Shown: positions 1 through 4,993 of the stretch, one piece after another
How positions within the stretch are numbered: position 1 is the first letter of the stretch
How the letters are laid out: each line of letters starts with the position of its first letter
Assembly (NCBI GenBank): GCA_016844545.1
Contig: JAENJC010000130.1
Coordinates: 1-6,769 of the forward strand
DNA from: Deltaproteobacteria bacterium
GTDB taxonomy: Bacteria > Desulfobacterota > JAENJC01
Length of the DNA stretch: 6,769 bases
Direction: 5' to 3'
The notes under the pieces: model-generated
Database searches by the model: none
What the model was told of the DNA's origin: nothing
Seen by the model: only the letters and a program-made list of their open reading frames with translations
Program-made: the position numbers and the translations under genes

Positions 1-1
1 G

Positions 2-646
2 CTTATTCCAAGACCAGGTAAAATTATCAGCGGAGAGGTAATCTATCAGGGGCGCGACCTGCTGAAGTTTAGCGCAGCTGAGATGCGGGAGATAAGGGGA
101 AAGGAGATATCCATGGTATTTCAGGAACCGATGACGTCCCTGAACCCGGTATTTACCATTGGCAACCAGATAATGGAGGCAGTAGCCCTGCATCAGGGGC
201 TTGGAAAGAGGGATGCGCTGAATAAGGCCGTTGAGATGCTTGATCTCGTAGGTATTGCAGATTCTGAAAGGAGGGTCAGGGACTATCCCAACCAGCTCTC
301 GGGAGGGATGAGGCAGAGGGTGATGATCGCTATGGCCCTGTCATGCAACCCGGACCTTCTCATTGCCGATGAGCCGACCACTGCGCTTGATGTAACAATT
401 CAGGCACAGATACTGGACCTTATAAAAGGGTTAAGGGAAAGGCTTGGCATGTCCGTCCTGCTGATTACCCACGACCTGGGGATAGTGGCAGAGACTGCTG
501 ATACAGTGGCAGTTATGTATGCGGGTGAAGTGGTTGAGTTTTCCGGTGTAAAGGAGCTATTCAAAAAACCTTCCCACCAGAAGACTGCCGGTTCAGGGAA
601 AGGTGTTTTAAGGCAGAGGGATGTCGTGAGGGGCATCCAGGGCTGA
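2..646 (+). CDS. OppD/DppD-type peptide ABC transporter ATPase, 5' partial and frameshifted near the C-terminus
   Basis: Cytoplasmic ATPase subunit that would pair with the downstream OppF-like protein to power oligo- or dipeptide import. The frame is open from base 2, so the gene starts outside the window. The first visible residues (LIPRPGKIISGEV) match OppD just after Walker A, which is missing along with roughly the first 60 residues. In visible numbering: Q-loop glutamine at 41 (FQEPMTSLNP), ABC signature LSGGM at 99-103, Walker B LLIADEP at 119-125, switch histidine at 157 (THD). The ATG at 83 is internal. Homology holds to FKKPSH (residue 192), where the family continues with HPYT. Here the frame instead runs through unrelated residues to a TGA, giving 214 visible residues. 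The family's cysteine-containing tail follows in another frame from 577. OppD and DppD cannot be told apart from this fragment. Family assignment is certain; whether the product is functional is doubtful. Confidence 0.9.
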   Translation, partial: LIPRPGKIISGEVIYQGRDLLKFSAAEMREIRGKEISMVFQEPMTSLNPVFTIGNQIMEAVALHQGLGKRDALNKAVEMLDLVGIADSERRVRDYPNQLSGGMRQRVMIAMALSCNPDLLIADEPTTALDVTIQAQILDLIKGLRERLGMSVLLITHDLGIVAETADTVAVMYAGEVVEFSGVKELFKKPSHQKTAGSGKGVLRQRDVVRGIQG

Positions 647-726
647 CAGAGGTGGAGGAAGGGCATTTTGTTAGATGTTTTAAATCTATAGATATTACCA
701 CAGAGACGCGGAGAAAGCTGGTGTAG
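577..726 (+). pseudogene. Displaced C-terminal tail of OppD in a different frame
   Basis: Reading from 577 gives PEDCRFRERCFKAEG and then a stretch ending VEEGHFVRCFK. This is the expected end of an OppD/DppD protein: the cysteine-rich CRFxxRC motif and the closing GHxVRCF. It lies in a frame one base away from the upstream ATPase domain. The family normally has about 30 residues (GLL..P..L......IPG.VP....L) between HPYT and this motif, and they are absent. This is therefore a deletion of roughly 95-100 bases, congruent to 1 modulo 3, and not a single-base slip. After the GHFVRCFKS end, about 12 extra codons are contributed by the adjacent repeat sequence before a TAG at 724. It has no start of its own and is probably untranslated. 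Confidence 0.75.
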
Positions 727-755
727 GTGGTTCCCTCTGCACACGTCGGTGAAAT
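697..755 (+). repeat. Degenerate inverted repeat of the ACCACAGAGACGC...CGGTGAAAT type
   Basis: The left arm at 697-713 (ACCACAGAGACGCGGAG) and a diverged right arm at about 735-755 (CTCTGC...CGGTGAAAT) resemble a dispersed intergenic repeat that I recall from many environmental bacterial genomes. Those copies run from ACCACAGAGACGCAGAG to a roughly complementary CTCTGCGGTGAAAT. The right arm here is imperfect, so this copy would be old or partial. It sits between the two transporter ATPase genes, and its left arm supplies the extra codons after the displaced OppD tail. The family assignment is from memory. Only one copy is in the window, so repetitiveness cannot be shown here. Confidence 0.4.
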
Positions 756-770
756 AGGATTGTGTTTAGC

Positions 771-1673
771 ATGAATCTATTAGAAATAAAAAATCTGAAG
801 AAGTCCTTTCCTGTCAACGGCTCGTTTTTCTCTAAAGATGTCGGATCGGTTAAGGCGGTGAACGATGTTTCTCTCTCGATTGCAAAAGGTAAGGTCCTCG
901 GCCTGGTCGGAGAATCCGGTTGCGGTAAATCTACCCTTGGAAGATGCATATTGAGGCTGATAGAGCCGGACAGTGGAGAGGTCTATTACGAAGGACGCGA
1001 TATCCTTGGCTTGACAGGGCGGGAGATGAAAGGCAAGAGACGGGACATGCAGATCATCTTCCAGGACCCTTATGCATCTCTAAACCCTCGTATGACAGTC
1101 GGCGATGCCATTGGCGAAGGACTTGTTGTTCACAAAGTTGCGAAGGGGAAAGAGAAGAGGGAGAAGATACTTGAGTTACTTTCACTGGTCGGACTAAGGC
1201 CAGACTCCATAGACAAATACCCCCACGAGTTTTCCGGCGGACAGAGGCAGAGGATAGGTATCGCCAGGGCCCTTGCGCTGTATCCCAAATTCATTGTTGC
1301 AGACGAGCCTGTATCGGCCCTGGATGTCTCGATCCAGGCGCAGATAATAAACCTTCTTGAGAGGCTAAAAAACGAACTGGGGCTTACCTACCTTTTCATA
1401 TCCCACGATCTCAGGATAGTAGAGCACCTCTGTGACAGGGTGGCGGTCATGTATCTCGGTGAGATAGTGGAGATTGCCGACACATCAGATATTTATTCCA
1501 ACCCTCTCCACCCGTATACGCGGGCAGTCAAAGAGGGAGAGGGTGATCCTGACAGGAGACCTGCCTTCCCCCATGTATCCGCCAAACGGATGTCCCTTCC
1601 ATCCACGCTGCATGGATGCCATGGACAGATGCAAGACGGAGGCCCCTCGGCTAAAAGAGGAATGCGGACATAG
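771..1673 (+). CDS. OppF/DppF-type peptide ABC transporter ATPase, frameshifted near the C-terminus
   Basis: Second ATPase of the peptide importer, expected to form a heterodimer with the OppD-like protein upstream. The ATG at 771 is preferred because it gives the typical start MNLLEIKNLKKSFPV. A GTG at 762 is in frame but leaves no room for a ribosome site, while a weak TAGGA lies 11 bases before 771. Motifs in order: Walker A GESGCGKST at 47-55, Q-loop Q98 (FQDPYASLNP), signature FSGGQ at 154-158, Walker B FIVADEP at 174-180, switch histidine H212 (SHD). The ATPase domain is complete. Homology continues to NPLHPYTRA (residue 252) and then breaks: the open frame adds about 48 unrelated residues to a TAG, while the true tail runs in the next frame from 1525. 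The ATPase core might fold, but the C-terminal peptide-transporter domain would be scrambled. Confidence 0.9.
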   Translation: MNLLEIKNLKKSFPVNGSFFSKDVGSVKAVNDVSLSIAKGKVLGLVGESGCGKSTLGRCILRLIEPDSGEVYYEGRDILGLTGREMKGKRRDMQIIFQDPYASLNPRMTVGDAIGEGLVVHKVAKGKEKREKILELLSLVGLRPDSIDKYPHEFSGGQRQRIGIARALALYPKFIVADEPVSALDVSIQAQIINLLERLKNELGLTYLFISHDLRIVEHLCDRVAVMYLGEIVEIADTSDIYSNPLHPYTRAVKEGEGDPDRRPAFPHVSAKRMSLPSTLHGCHGQMQDGGPSAKRGMRT

Positions 1674-1695
1674 CGTCTCCTGTCATCTTTATTAG
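1525..1695 (+). pseudogene. Displaced C-terminal tail of OppF in the +1 frame
   Basis: From 1525 the +1 frame reads QSKRERVILTGDLPSP, followed by MYPPNGCPFHPRC and a tail ending GHSVSCHLY. This is the canonical OppF/DppF ending: GELPSP..PP.GC.FH.RC and a closing HxVSC. OppF proteins normally carry about ten residues (of the type LLSAVPIPDP) between HPYTRA and this part, and they are missing. The event is thus a loss of about 29 or 32 bases (2 modulo 3), not a one-base error. Joining the two frames would give about 308 residues, slightly short for the family. The TAG at 1693-1695 overlaps the stop codon of the convergent TonB-like gene. Confidence 0.75.
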
Positions 1696-2492
1696 CGTCC
1701 CCATATCCGCTGAACCACAAGATTATATTCAAAGGTCGCAACCACTTTCAGCCTCTTTATGGGCATGTTTTCGGCCATGGGATTAAAAGGGGAAGCAGCT
1801 TTAATGGCCTTTTTTATCTCTTCATCGAGTATGGGGTATCTTGACGATGCTATCAGCTTTATATCGCTTACAGTTCCATCCCTTTCTATTGTAAAACTGA
1901 CAAGACCCCTGCCCTGAAGGGCGGATTTCCTTGCCTCCTCCGGATACCTCCAGACCCCTTCTATCTTGAGTTTTACACCGTTAAGGTAGGAGGTATATTT
2001 TTCATCTCCACTTTCGAGGGATACAGTTTCCTCATCCTGACCGCCCTCCTCGCCCTCTCCCTTCTCCTTACCTATATTTGTCAATCGGTCAATGGAAGGA
2101 GTGAGTTCCTTAATACCCGGATAAGAGGGAGTCTTAGGCACCTCTATGGGGTGAGGGACAGGTGATACTATGGCCTCCTGTGGCACTTCCTCCACAGGCC
2201 TTTCCACTGGCTCAGGTACAGTTATACTCTTGTCTGGAACAGAAGCTTCCTTTACTGCCGATGCACCTGTTTCCCCCTTTTTAATTTTAGTCTCCGCGAG
2301 CTTAATCGCTGTAGGCGGTTTTACTGTTAGACGTTCCTCTTCTGGGATAGATAGATATTCCACCGAGATAGGGGACGGTTCTACCCTGTTAAATTGTTTG
2401 GGGGATTTAATGTAGACAAATAAGCAGATATGCAGAAGTACCGAGAGTCCAAGGCTTATTTCAAGTGACTTTGAGCTGGAATAATATCTCAT
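1692..2492 (-). CDS. TonB-family energy transducer protein
   Basis: A 266-residue periplasm-spanning protein that would carry proton-motive-force energy from an ExbB/ExbD-type motor to outer-membrane receptors. One N-terminal membrane segment lies at about 11-28 with no cleavable signal peptide evident. It contains S17-VLL-H21, the same Ser-x3-His spacing as S16 and H20 in the E. coli TonB anchor, which supports real energy coupling. Residues 38-125 are a proline/glutamate/valine-rich linker, and 140-165 are acidic and glycine-rich. The TonB C-terminal domain spans about 168-260, with the typical VWRYPEEARKSALQGRG, FTIERDGTVSDIKL, SSRYPILDE and AASPF elements. No exbB, exbD or receptor gene is in the window, so its substrate is unknown. 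It is convergent with the transporter ATPases and has its own promoter. The ATG at 2492 is chosen because it places the anchor correctly, although no good ribosome site precedes it. Confidence 0.9.
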   Translation of the reverse strand: MRYYSSSKSLEISLGLSVLLHICLFVYIKSPKQFNRVEPSPISVEYLSIPEEERLTVKPPTAIKLAETKIKKGETGASAVKEASVPDKSITVPEPVERPVEEVPQEAIVSPVPHPIEVPKTPSYPGIKELTPSIDRLTNIGKEKGEGEEGGQDEETVSLESGDEKYTSYLNGVKLKIEGVWRYPEEARKSALQGRGLVSFTIERDGTVSDIKLIASSRYPILDEEIKKAIKAASPFNPMAENMPIKRLKVVATFEYNLVVQRIWGR

Positions 2493-2506
2493 AACTAATC
2501 GATAAA

Positions 2507-2535
2507 ATTATACGCTTCAACCCAAAGCCCGTCAA
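2507..2535 (-). promoter_or_regulatory. Near-consensus sigma-70-type promoter for the TonB-like gene
   Basis: Read on the minus strand, TTGACG (2535-2530) and a perfect TATAAT (2512-2507) are separated by exactly 17 bases. Transcription would start near 2500, only about eight bases before the ATG at 2492. The leader would then be too short for a ribosome site, and none is visible. This predicts a leaderless or nearly leaderless message. Confidence 0.7.
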
Positions 2536-2552
2536 GGGAAAGCAGATTATTG

Positions 2553-2581
2553 TTGACTCTCCCTCAGACATTTGTCAAACT
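2553..2581 (+). promoter_or_regulatory. Possible promoter for tRNA-Sec and tatA
   Basis: TTGACT (2553-2558) is followed after 17 bases by CAAACT (2576-2581), a poor -10 that keeps the A at position 2, the A at position 4 and the final T. The predicted start, near 2588, is about seven bases before the tRNA, which suits a short 5' leader. It would be divergent from the TonB promoter in the same roughly 100-base gap. The weak -10 makes this tentative. Confidence 0.35.
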
Positions 2582-2594
2582 AATGCATTATCAA

Positions 2595-2692
2595 GGAAGT
2601 GAAAAGGCCGCTGGTGGGTCTCCTGGACTTCAAATCCAGTGTCCCTGATTAATAATCAGGGAGGTGGGTTCGATTCCCATTCACTTCCGCCA
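2595..2692 (+). tRNA. selC: tRNA-Sec (anticodon UCA)
   Basis: Selenocysteine tRNA, charged with serine, converted to Sec-tRNA and delivered to UGA codons by SelB. The acceptor stem has eight perfect pairs (GGAAGTGA with TCACTTCC), one more than ordinary tRNAs, followed by G73 and an encoded CCA. The anticodon arm CTGGA-CTTCAAA-TCCAG carries TCA at 2630-2632. The long variable arm at 2642-2662 is a perfect nine-pair stem (TCCCTGATT with AATCAGGGA) around a three-base loop. The T arm is GTGGG-TTCGATT-CCCAT. The 8+5 acceptor/T-stem arrangement, the GGTTCGA T loop and the CTTCAAA anticodon loop all match bacterial tRNA-Sec. It shares a strand with tatA, which starts 16 bases after the CCA, so the two are probably one transcript. 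No selA, selB, selD or selenoprotein gene is in the window. Confidence 0.97.
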
Positions 2693-2697
2693 AGGAA

Positions 2698-2704
2698 AAG
2701 GAGG
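2698..2704 (+). promoter_or_regulatory. Ribosome binding site of tatA
   Basis: AAGGAGG, a full anti-Shine-Dalgarno match, ends four bases before the ATG at 2709 and begins only six bases after the tRNA CCA. It decides the tatA start: an in-frame GTG at 2664 lies inside the tRNA and is rejected. RNase processing of the tRNA 3' end would cut just upstream of this site. Confidence 0.85.
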
Positions 2705-2708
2705 GCAT

Positions 2709-2909
2709 ATGTTTGGATTGGGGATTCCAGAGCTTATTATTATCCTGGTGCTGGTGCTGGTAGTCTTCGGAGTAGGCAAGCTCCCTGAGATCGGCGGAGG
2801 TATCGGCAAGGCCATAAAAAACTTCAAAAAGGCCTCCTCCGGTGAAGACGAGATAGATGTCACTCCAAAGAATGTTGAAAATAAGAAAGGAGAAGGGGGA
2901 AAGGGGTAA
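2709..2909 (+). CDS. tatA: Sec-independent protein translocase subunit TatA/TatE
   Basis: A 66-residue pore-forming component of the twin-arginine translocase, which exports folded proteins across the inner membrane with TatC (and TatB where present). The start is fixed by the strong AAGGAGG site. Residues 1-20 form a short periplasmic end and one membrane helix (GIPELIIILVLVLVVFG) with a polar Glu at 8, as in many TatA/B proteins. The F20-G21 hinge and KLPEIGGGIGKAIKNFKKA form the amphipathic helix (about 24-42). A short charged tail rich in Lys, Glu and Gly follows. The small size and FKKA ending favour TatA or TatE over the longer TatB. No tatB or tatC is adjacent. It follows tRNA-Sec by 16 bases with no terminator between, so it is probably co-transcribed. 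Confidence 0.93.
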   Translation: MFGLGIPELIIILVLVLVVFGVGKLPEIGGGIGKAIKNFKKASSGEDEIDVTPKNVENKKGEGGKG

Positions 2910-2923
2910 CCCTTTTACTTTTT
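2899..2923 (+). terminator. Hairpin terminator at the end of tatA
   Basis: GAAAGGG (2899-2905), loop GTAA, then CCCTTTT (2910-2916) forms six Watson-Crick pairs plus one G-U, capped by a GNRA-class tetraloop, and is followed by ACTTTTT. The loop is formed by the last base of the preceding codon together with the tatA TAA stop. It fits a weak-to-moderate rho-independent terminator on the plus strand. The minus-strand reading lacks a good U tract. It overlaps the final codons of the convergent gene. Confidence 0.5.
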
Positions 2924-3664
2924 CAAGAGGTCTTCAGCCGCCCCCCTTACCATTTTATGCAGGGTACCGTCTTTACTTATCTCCTTTAAATCTTGGACAA
3001 GCATAAAATTAACCAGACCCAGGGCCAACCTTGTGGGAGTGTATGGGTTCTTCACCAGTGCCCTTTTTATATAATATCTCTCAGCCCATTTTTTGTTGTT
3101 AAAAACCTCTGTTAATATCTCTTCAGAAACCGGTCTCTTGGATGCTACCTTAAGAACATCTCTTTCCGTTATCCGTGGATTGTTCAGCAGGTTCCGTATG
3201 ACATAAGGGTCGGGGTCGTATATCAGCCTGTCCAGGGTATCTTTTTTGAAACCTTTCGCAATGCTCCTCTTTTCTCCCAGTGTTATATGGTCCAGTTCCT
3301 GTCCCTCAACAAAATCGTATTCACTGTATCTCTTCTTCTTGGACGGAGGATTGCTAAGGAGTCTTGTGACCCTTTCGCACCCCATCTCCTTGGAAGAAAG
3401 GTATATCTCGCTCATCTTTGGATAACCTAGGAGACCGGTTATTACAGGAATCTCTATTAACGCAAAAAGGGCCTCCTGATAACCAGGGGCCCTTTCCTCT
3501 GCCTTTCGGCATATCTCATCAATGACCTGTACAATTCTACGCGGCTCAAGCCGGCTGAATTTCTCAGCGAGGATGACTGTTCTTACCCTTTTTCTCTCTG
3601 TGACTATAAGGTCAGAAACCAACCTCTTTGTCCAGGCACTGACCCTCTCGCTTTTGTCAGGCAT
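2915..3664 (-). CDS. Uncharacterised alpha-helical repeat protein
   Basis: I do not recognise a named family for this 249-residue protein. It has no signal peptide or convincing membrane span and looks cytoplasmic, highly charged and helical. The second half holds at least two similar units of about 40 residues. The first, about 143-177, is built around DPYVIRNLLNNPRITERDVL; the second, about 184-218, around RYYIKRALVKNPYTPTRLAL. They share an (I/V)(R/K)xxLxxNPxxTxxxL pattern, resembling HEAT-like or leucine-rich-variant repeats that often mediate protein binding. Residues 60-105 (GYQEALFALIEIPVITGLLGY) are the most hydrophobic part. It starts 12 bases after the stop of the zinc-ribbon gene, with no clear ribosome site, which suggests translational coupling and a shared role. 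Its stop lies five bases from the tatA stop. Existence as a gene is well supported; function is unknown. Confidence 0.8.
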   Translation of the reverse strand: MPDKSERVSAWTKRLVSDLIVTERKRVRTVILAEKFSRLEPRRIVQVIDEICRKAEERAPGYQEALFALIEIPVITGLLGYPKMSEIYLSSKEMGCERVTRLLSNPPSKKKRYSEYDFVEGQELDHITLGEKRSIAKGFKKDTLDRLIYDPDPYVIRNLLNNPRITERDVLKVASKRPVSEEILTEVFNNKKWAERYYIKRALVKNPYTPTRLALGLVNFMLVQDLKEISKDGTLHKMVRGAAEDLLKK

Positions 3665-3676
3665 ATCGTCGGATGC

Positions 3677-4864
3677 TTAAGATGCTATCTGAGAACCAAC
3701 TACTTCAACAGAAAACTCGGCCGTCTCCTGCGGAAGGTCAAAAAAGATTATAGTGAATGGAACCGATTTTCCTGGCGCAAGGTTTATGTTGGATAATTTG
3801 CTGCCCACCTTGTTTATCAAATCAGCCTCTAACTTGGCTCTCGGAAGGGTTGTAAGCTCTTTCGATGAGAATACGTTTCCGCAAAAAACCTCTTTCTGTA
3901 TCAGCTTTTCACCCTTCTTGCTGAACAGAATACCCTTAACCTGAAAGAAGCTACGGGCCTTGTTGGTATTGTTAACAGCCATTCCGGTTATGACAAATAT
4001 ATTCCCTGCCTCGGCATTCTGGGTATAATATCCATTAAGCTCGGCAAGGTTGATCTGACCGCTTTCTGCTCCTTTGTAATTTGTCCAGAGGTACCAGAGT
4101 GGGACTGCTACTACGACACAGATTAAAGCAAATATAGATAGCGTCCTGATAAAAGAACGCCTTGTTTCCTTTTCACTCCCCATGGGGAGTTCTTCCTGAA
4201 AATCATCCTGGAACTCATTTTCGTCAAAACCACCCTGGACAACGTTCTCCTGGAAAGCTACGCCGGATTGAGGAAGGACTTTATTGGATACTTCCTCCGT
4301 CTTTACTGTAGGTGCCAGCACAACAGTTTCTGCTGACGCTTTAAAGGCCTCTTCGTGCGGTACCTCAAGGGAAGTATCCTCTTCCTTGAATTCGACATTT
4401 CCAAAGGCTGATTCCTCTCCCTTGAACTCAAAGTCAGAAGGAGGTCCTCCCGCCTTGGGACTGGTCTCTTCCGGCTCTGAAAAGCTGACATCGCCATAGG
4501 CCATTCCGCTAAATTCAGGGACCACCCCTTTTCCTTCCACTCCAGTTGCCGACTCCTCAGGTATTTCTCCGAAGGAGAAGTCTGGGGGTACATCTTTTGC
4601 GATCTCCTCACCAAATCCTCCTCCGATCTTAAAAGAGGTCTCCTCTTTTTCTTCCTCTTCAGGTGGAGGACCAAATGAAATATCAACCTCCTCTTTTTCA
4701 AAGGATACCTCAGGCTGGGCCGGGGGTGGAGGGGGGGAGGGTTCTTCTTTTGTAACTACAAAAACCTCCTTGCACTTGGCGCATCGGACCTTGGTGCCTT
4801 CATCCTTCACCTTTGAATCGTCAATTTTAAATTTTGTCAGGCATTTTGGGCATTGGATTATCAT
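3677..4864 (-). CDS. MJ0042-type zinc-ribbon protein with a membrane anchor and DUF3426 domain
   Basis: A 395-residue protein with three parts. Residues 1-37 are an MJ0042-family zinc ribbon with CxxC pairs C5/C8 and C28/C31, expected to bind one zinc ion. Residues 38-238 are an acidic linker rich in Pro and Glu with recurring short phrases (DISFG, DFSFGE, DVSFSEPEE, DFEFKGEE). A single membrane helix lies at about 241-260, preceded by RRSFIR, which places the ribbon and linker in the cytoplasm. The C-terminal 265-395 match the DUF3426 pattern, including VITGMAVNNTNKARSFFQVKG and the ending LAPGKSVPFTIIFFDLP, and would be periplasmic. C328 is an extra lone cysteine. The function of this family is not established to my knowledge. 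AAAGGTGA precedes the ATG by five bases or less. It heads a two-gene unit with the helical-repeat protein. Confidence 0.9.
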   Translation of the reverse strand: MIIQCPKCLTKFKIDDSKVKDEGTKVRCAKCKEVFVVTKEEPSPPPPPAQPEVSFEKEEVDISFGPPPEEEEKEETSFKIGGGFGEEIAKDVPPDFSFGEIPEESATGVEGKGVVPEFSGMAYGDVSFSEPEETSPKAGGPPSDFEFKGEESAFGNVEFKEEDTSLEVPHEEAFKASAETVVLAPTVKTEEVSNKVLPQSGVAFQENVVQGGFDENEFQDDFQEELPMGSEKETRRSFIRTLSIFALICVVVAVPLWYLWTNYKGAESGQINLAELNGYYTQNAEAGNIFVITGMAVNNTNKARSFFQVKGILFSKKGEKLIQKEVFCGNVFSSKELTTLPRAKLEADLINKVGSKLSNINLAPGKSVPFTIIFFDLPQETAEFSVEVVGSQIAS

Positions 4865-4932
4865 AGCGTCACCTTTCTACAATATTTGCTTTGAAACAAC
4901 TTAAACGAATTAAAACAATAAATCAAGTTAGA

Positions 4933-4960
4933 TTTATACCAAGTTGCTTTCAGACAGCAA
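4933..4960 (-). promoter_or_regulatory. Extended -10 promoter for the zinc-ribbon gene unit
   Basis: On the minus strand, TGG-TATAAA gives an extended -10 (TATAAA at 4938-4933), with TTGCTG (4960-4955) 16 bases upstream as a partial -35. Transcription would begin near 4926, leaving a leader of about 60 bases before the ATG at 4864. It lies in the 129-base gap after mnmG, so the two-gene unit can be expressed independently of mnmG. Confidence 0.5.
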
Positions 4961-4963
4961 CTT
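4941..4963. promoter_or_regulatory. Perfect inverted repeat over the promoter (possible operator)
   Basis: AAGTTGCT (4941-4948) and AGCAACTT (4956-4963) are perfect eight-base inverted arms around a seven-base centre. The 23-base site covers the proposed -35 and spacer and stops two bases short of the -10, where a dimeric repressor would act. A transcription terminator for mnmG is less likely, because the downstream bases on the minus strand (GGTATAAATC) contain no U tract. Both readings are inference. Confidence 0.45.
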
Positions 4964-4993
4964 ATCAGGTCAATGAAAGCTCACTTGGCGCAT

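Noticed and set aside
644..646. TGA ending the OppD frame considered as a selenocysteine codon, since the window encodes tRNA-Sec
   Set aside because: Reading through TGA gives no OppD-like sequence. The family tail is in another frame and begins before this TGA.
1525..1695. Programmed frameshifting as the explanation for the two-frame oppF (and likewise oppD)
   Set aside because: Conserved residues are physically missing at both junctions, and neither has a slippery heptamer at the frame change. Deletion explains the data better.
2595..2692. Integration attachment site at the tRNA gene
   Set aside because: No integrase gene and no second copy of the tRNA 3' end are visible in the window.
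2664..2708. Longer TatA start at an in-frame GTG
   Set aside because: This start lies inside tRNA-Sec, and the added residues do not resemble TatA. The ATG at 2709 has a strong ribosome site.
4303..4701. 132-residue open frame on the minus strand, rich in Lys and Arg
   Set aside because: It is an overlapping frame inside the acidic linker of the zinc-ribbon gene. Its basic composition follows from the GAA/GAG-rich codons of the real frame.
4941..4963. Inverted repeat as a rho-independent terminator of mnmG
   Set aside because: No U tract follows on the minus strand, and the bases after it form a promoter -10 instead.
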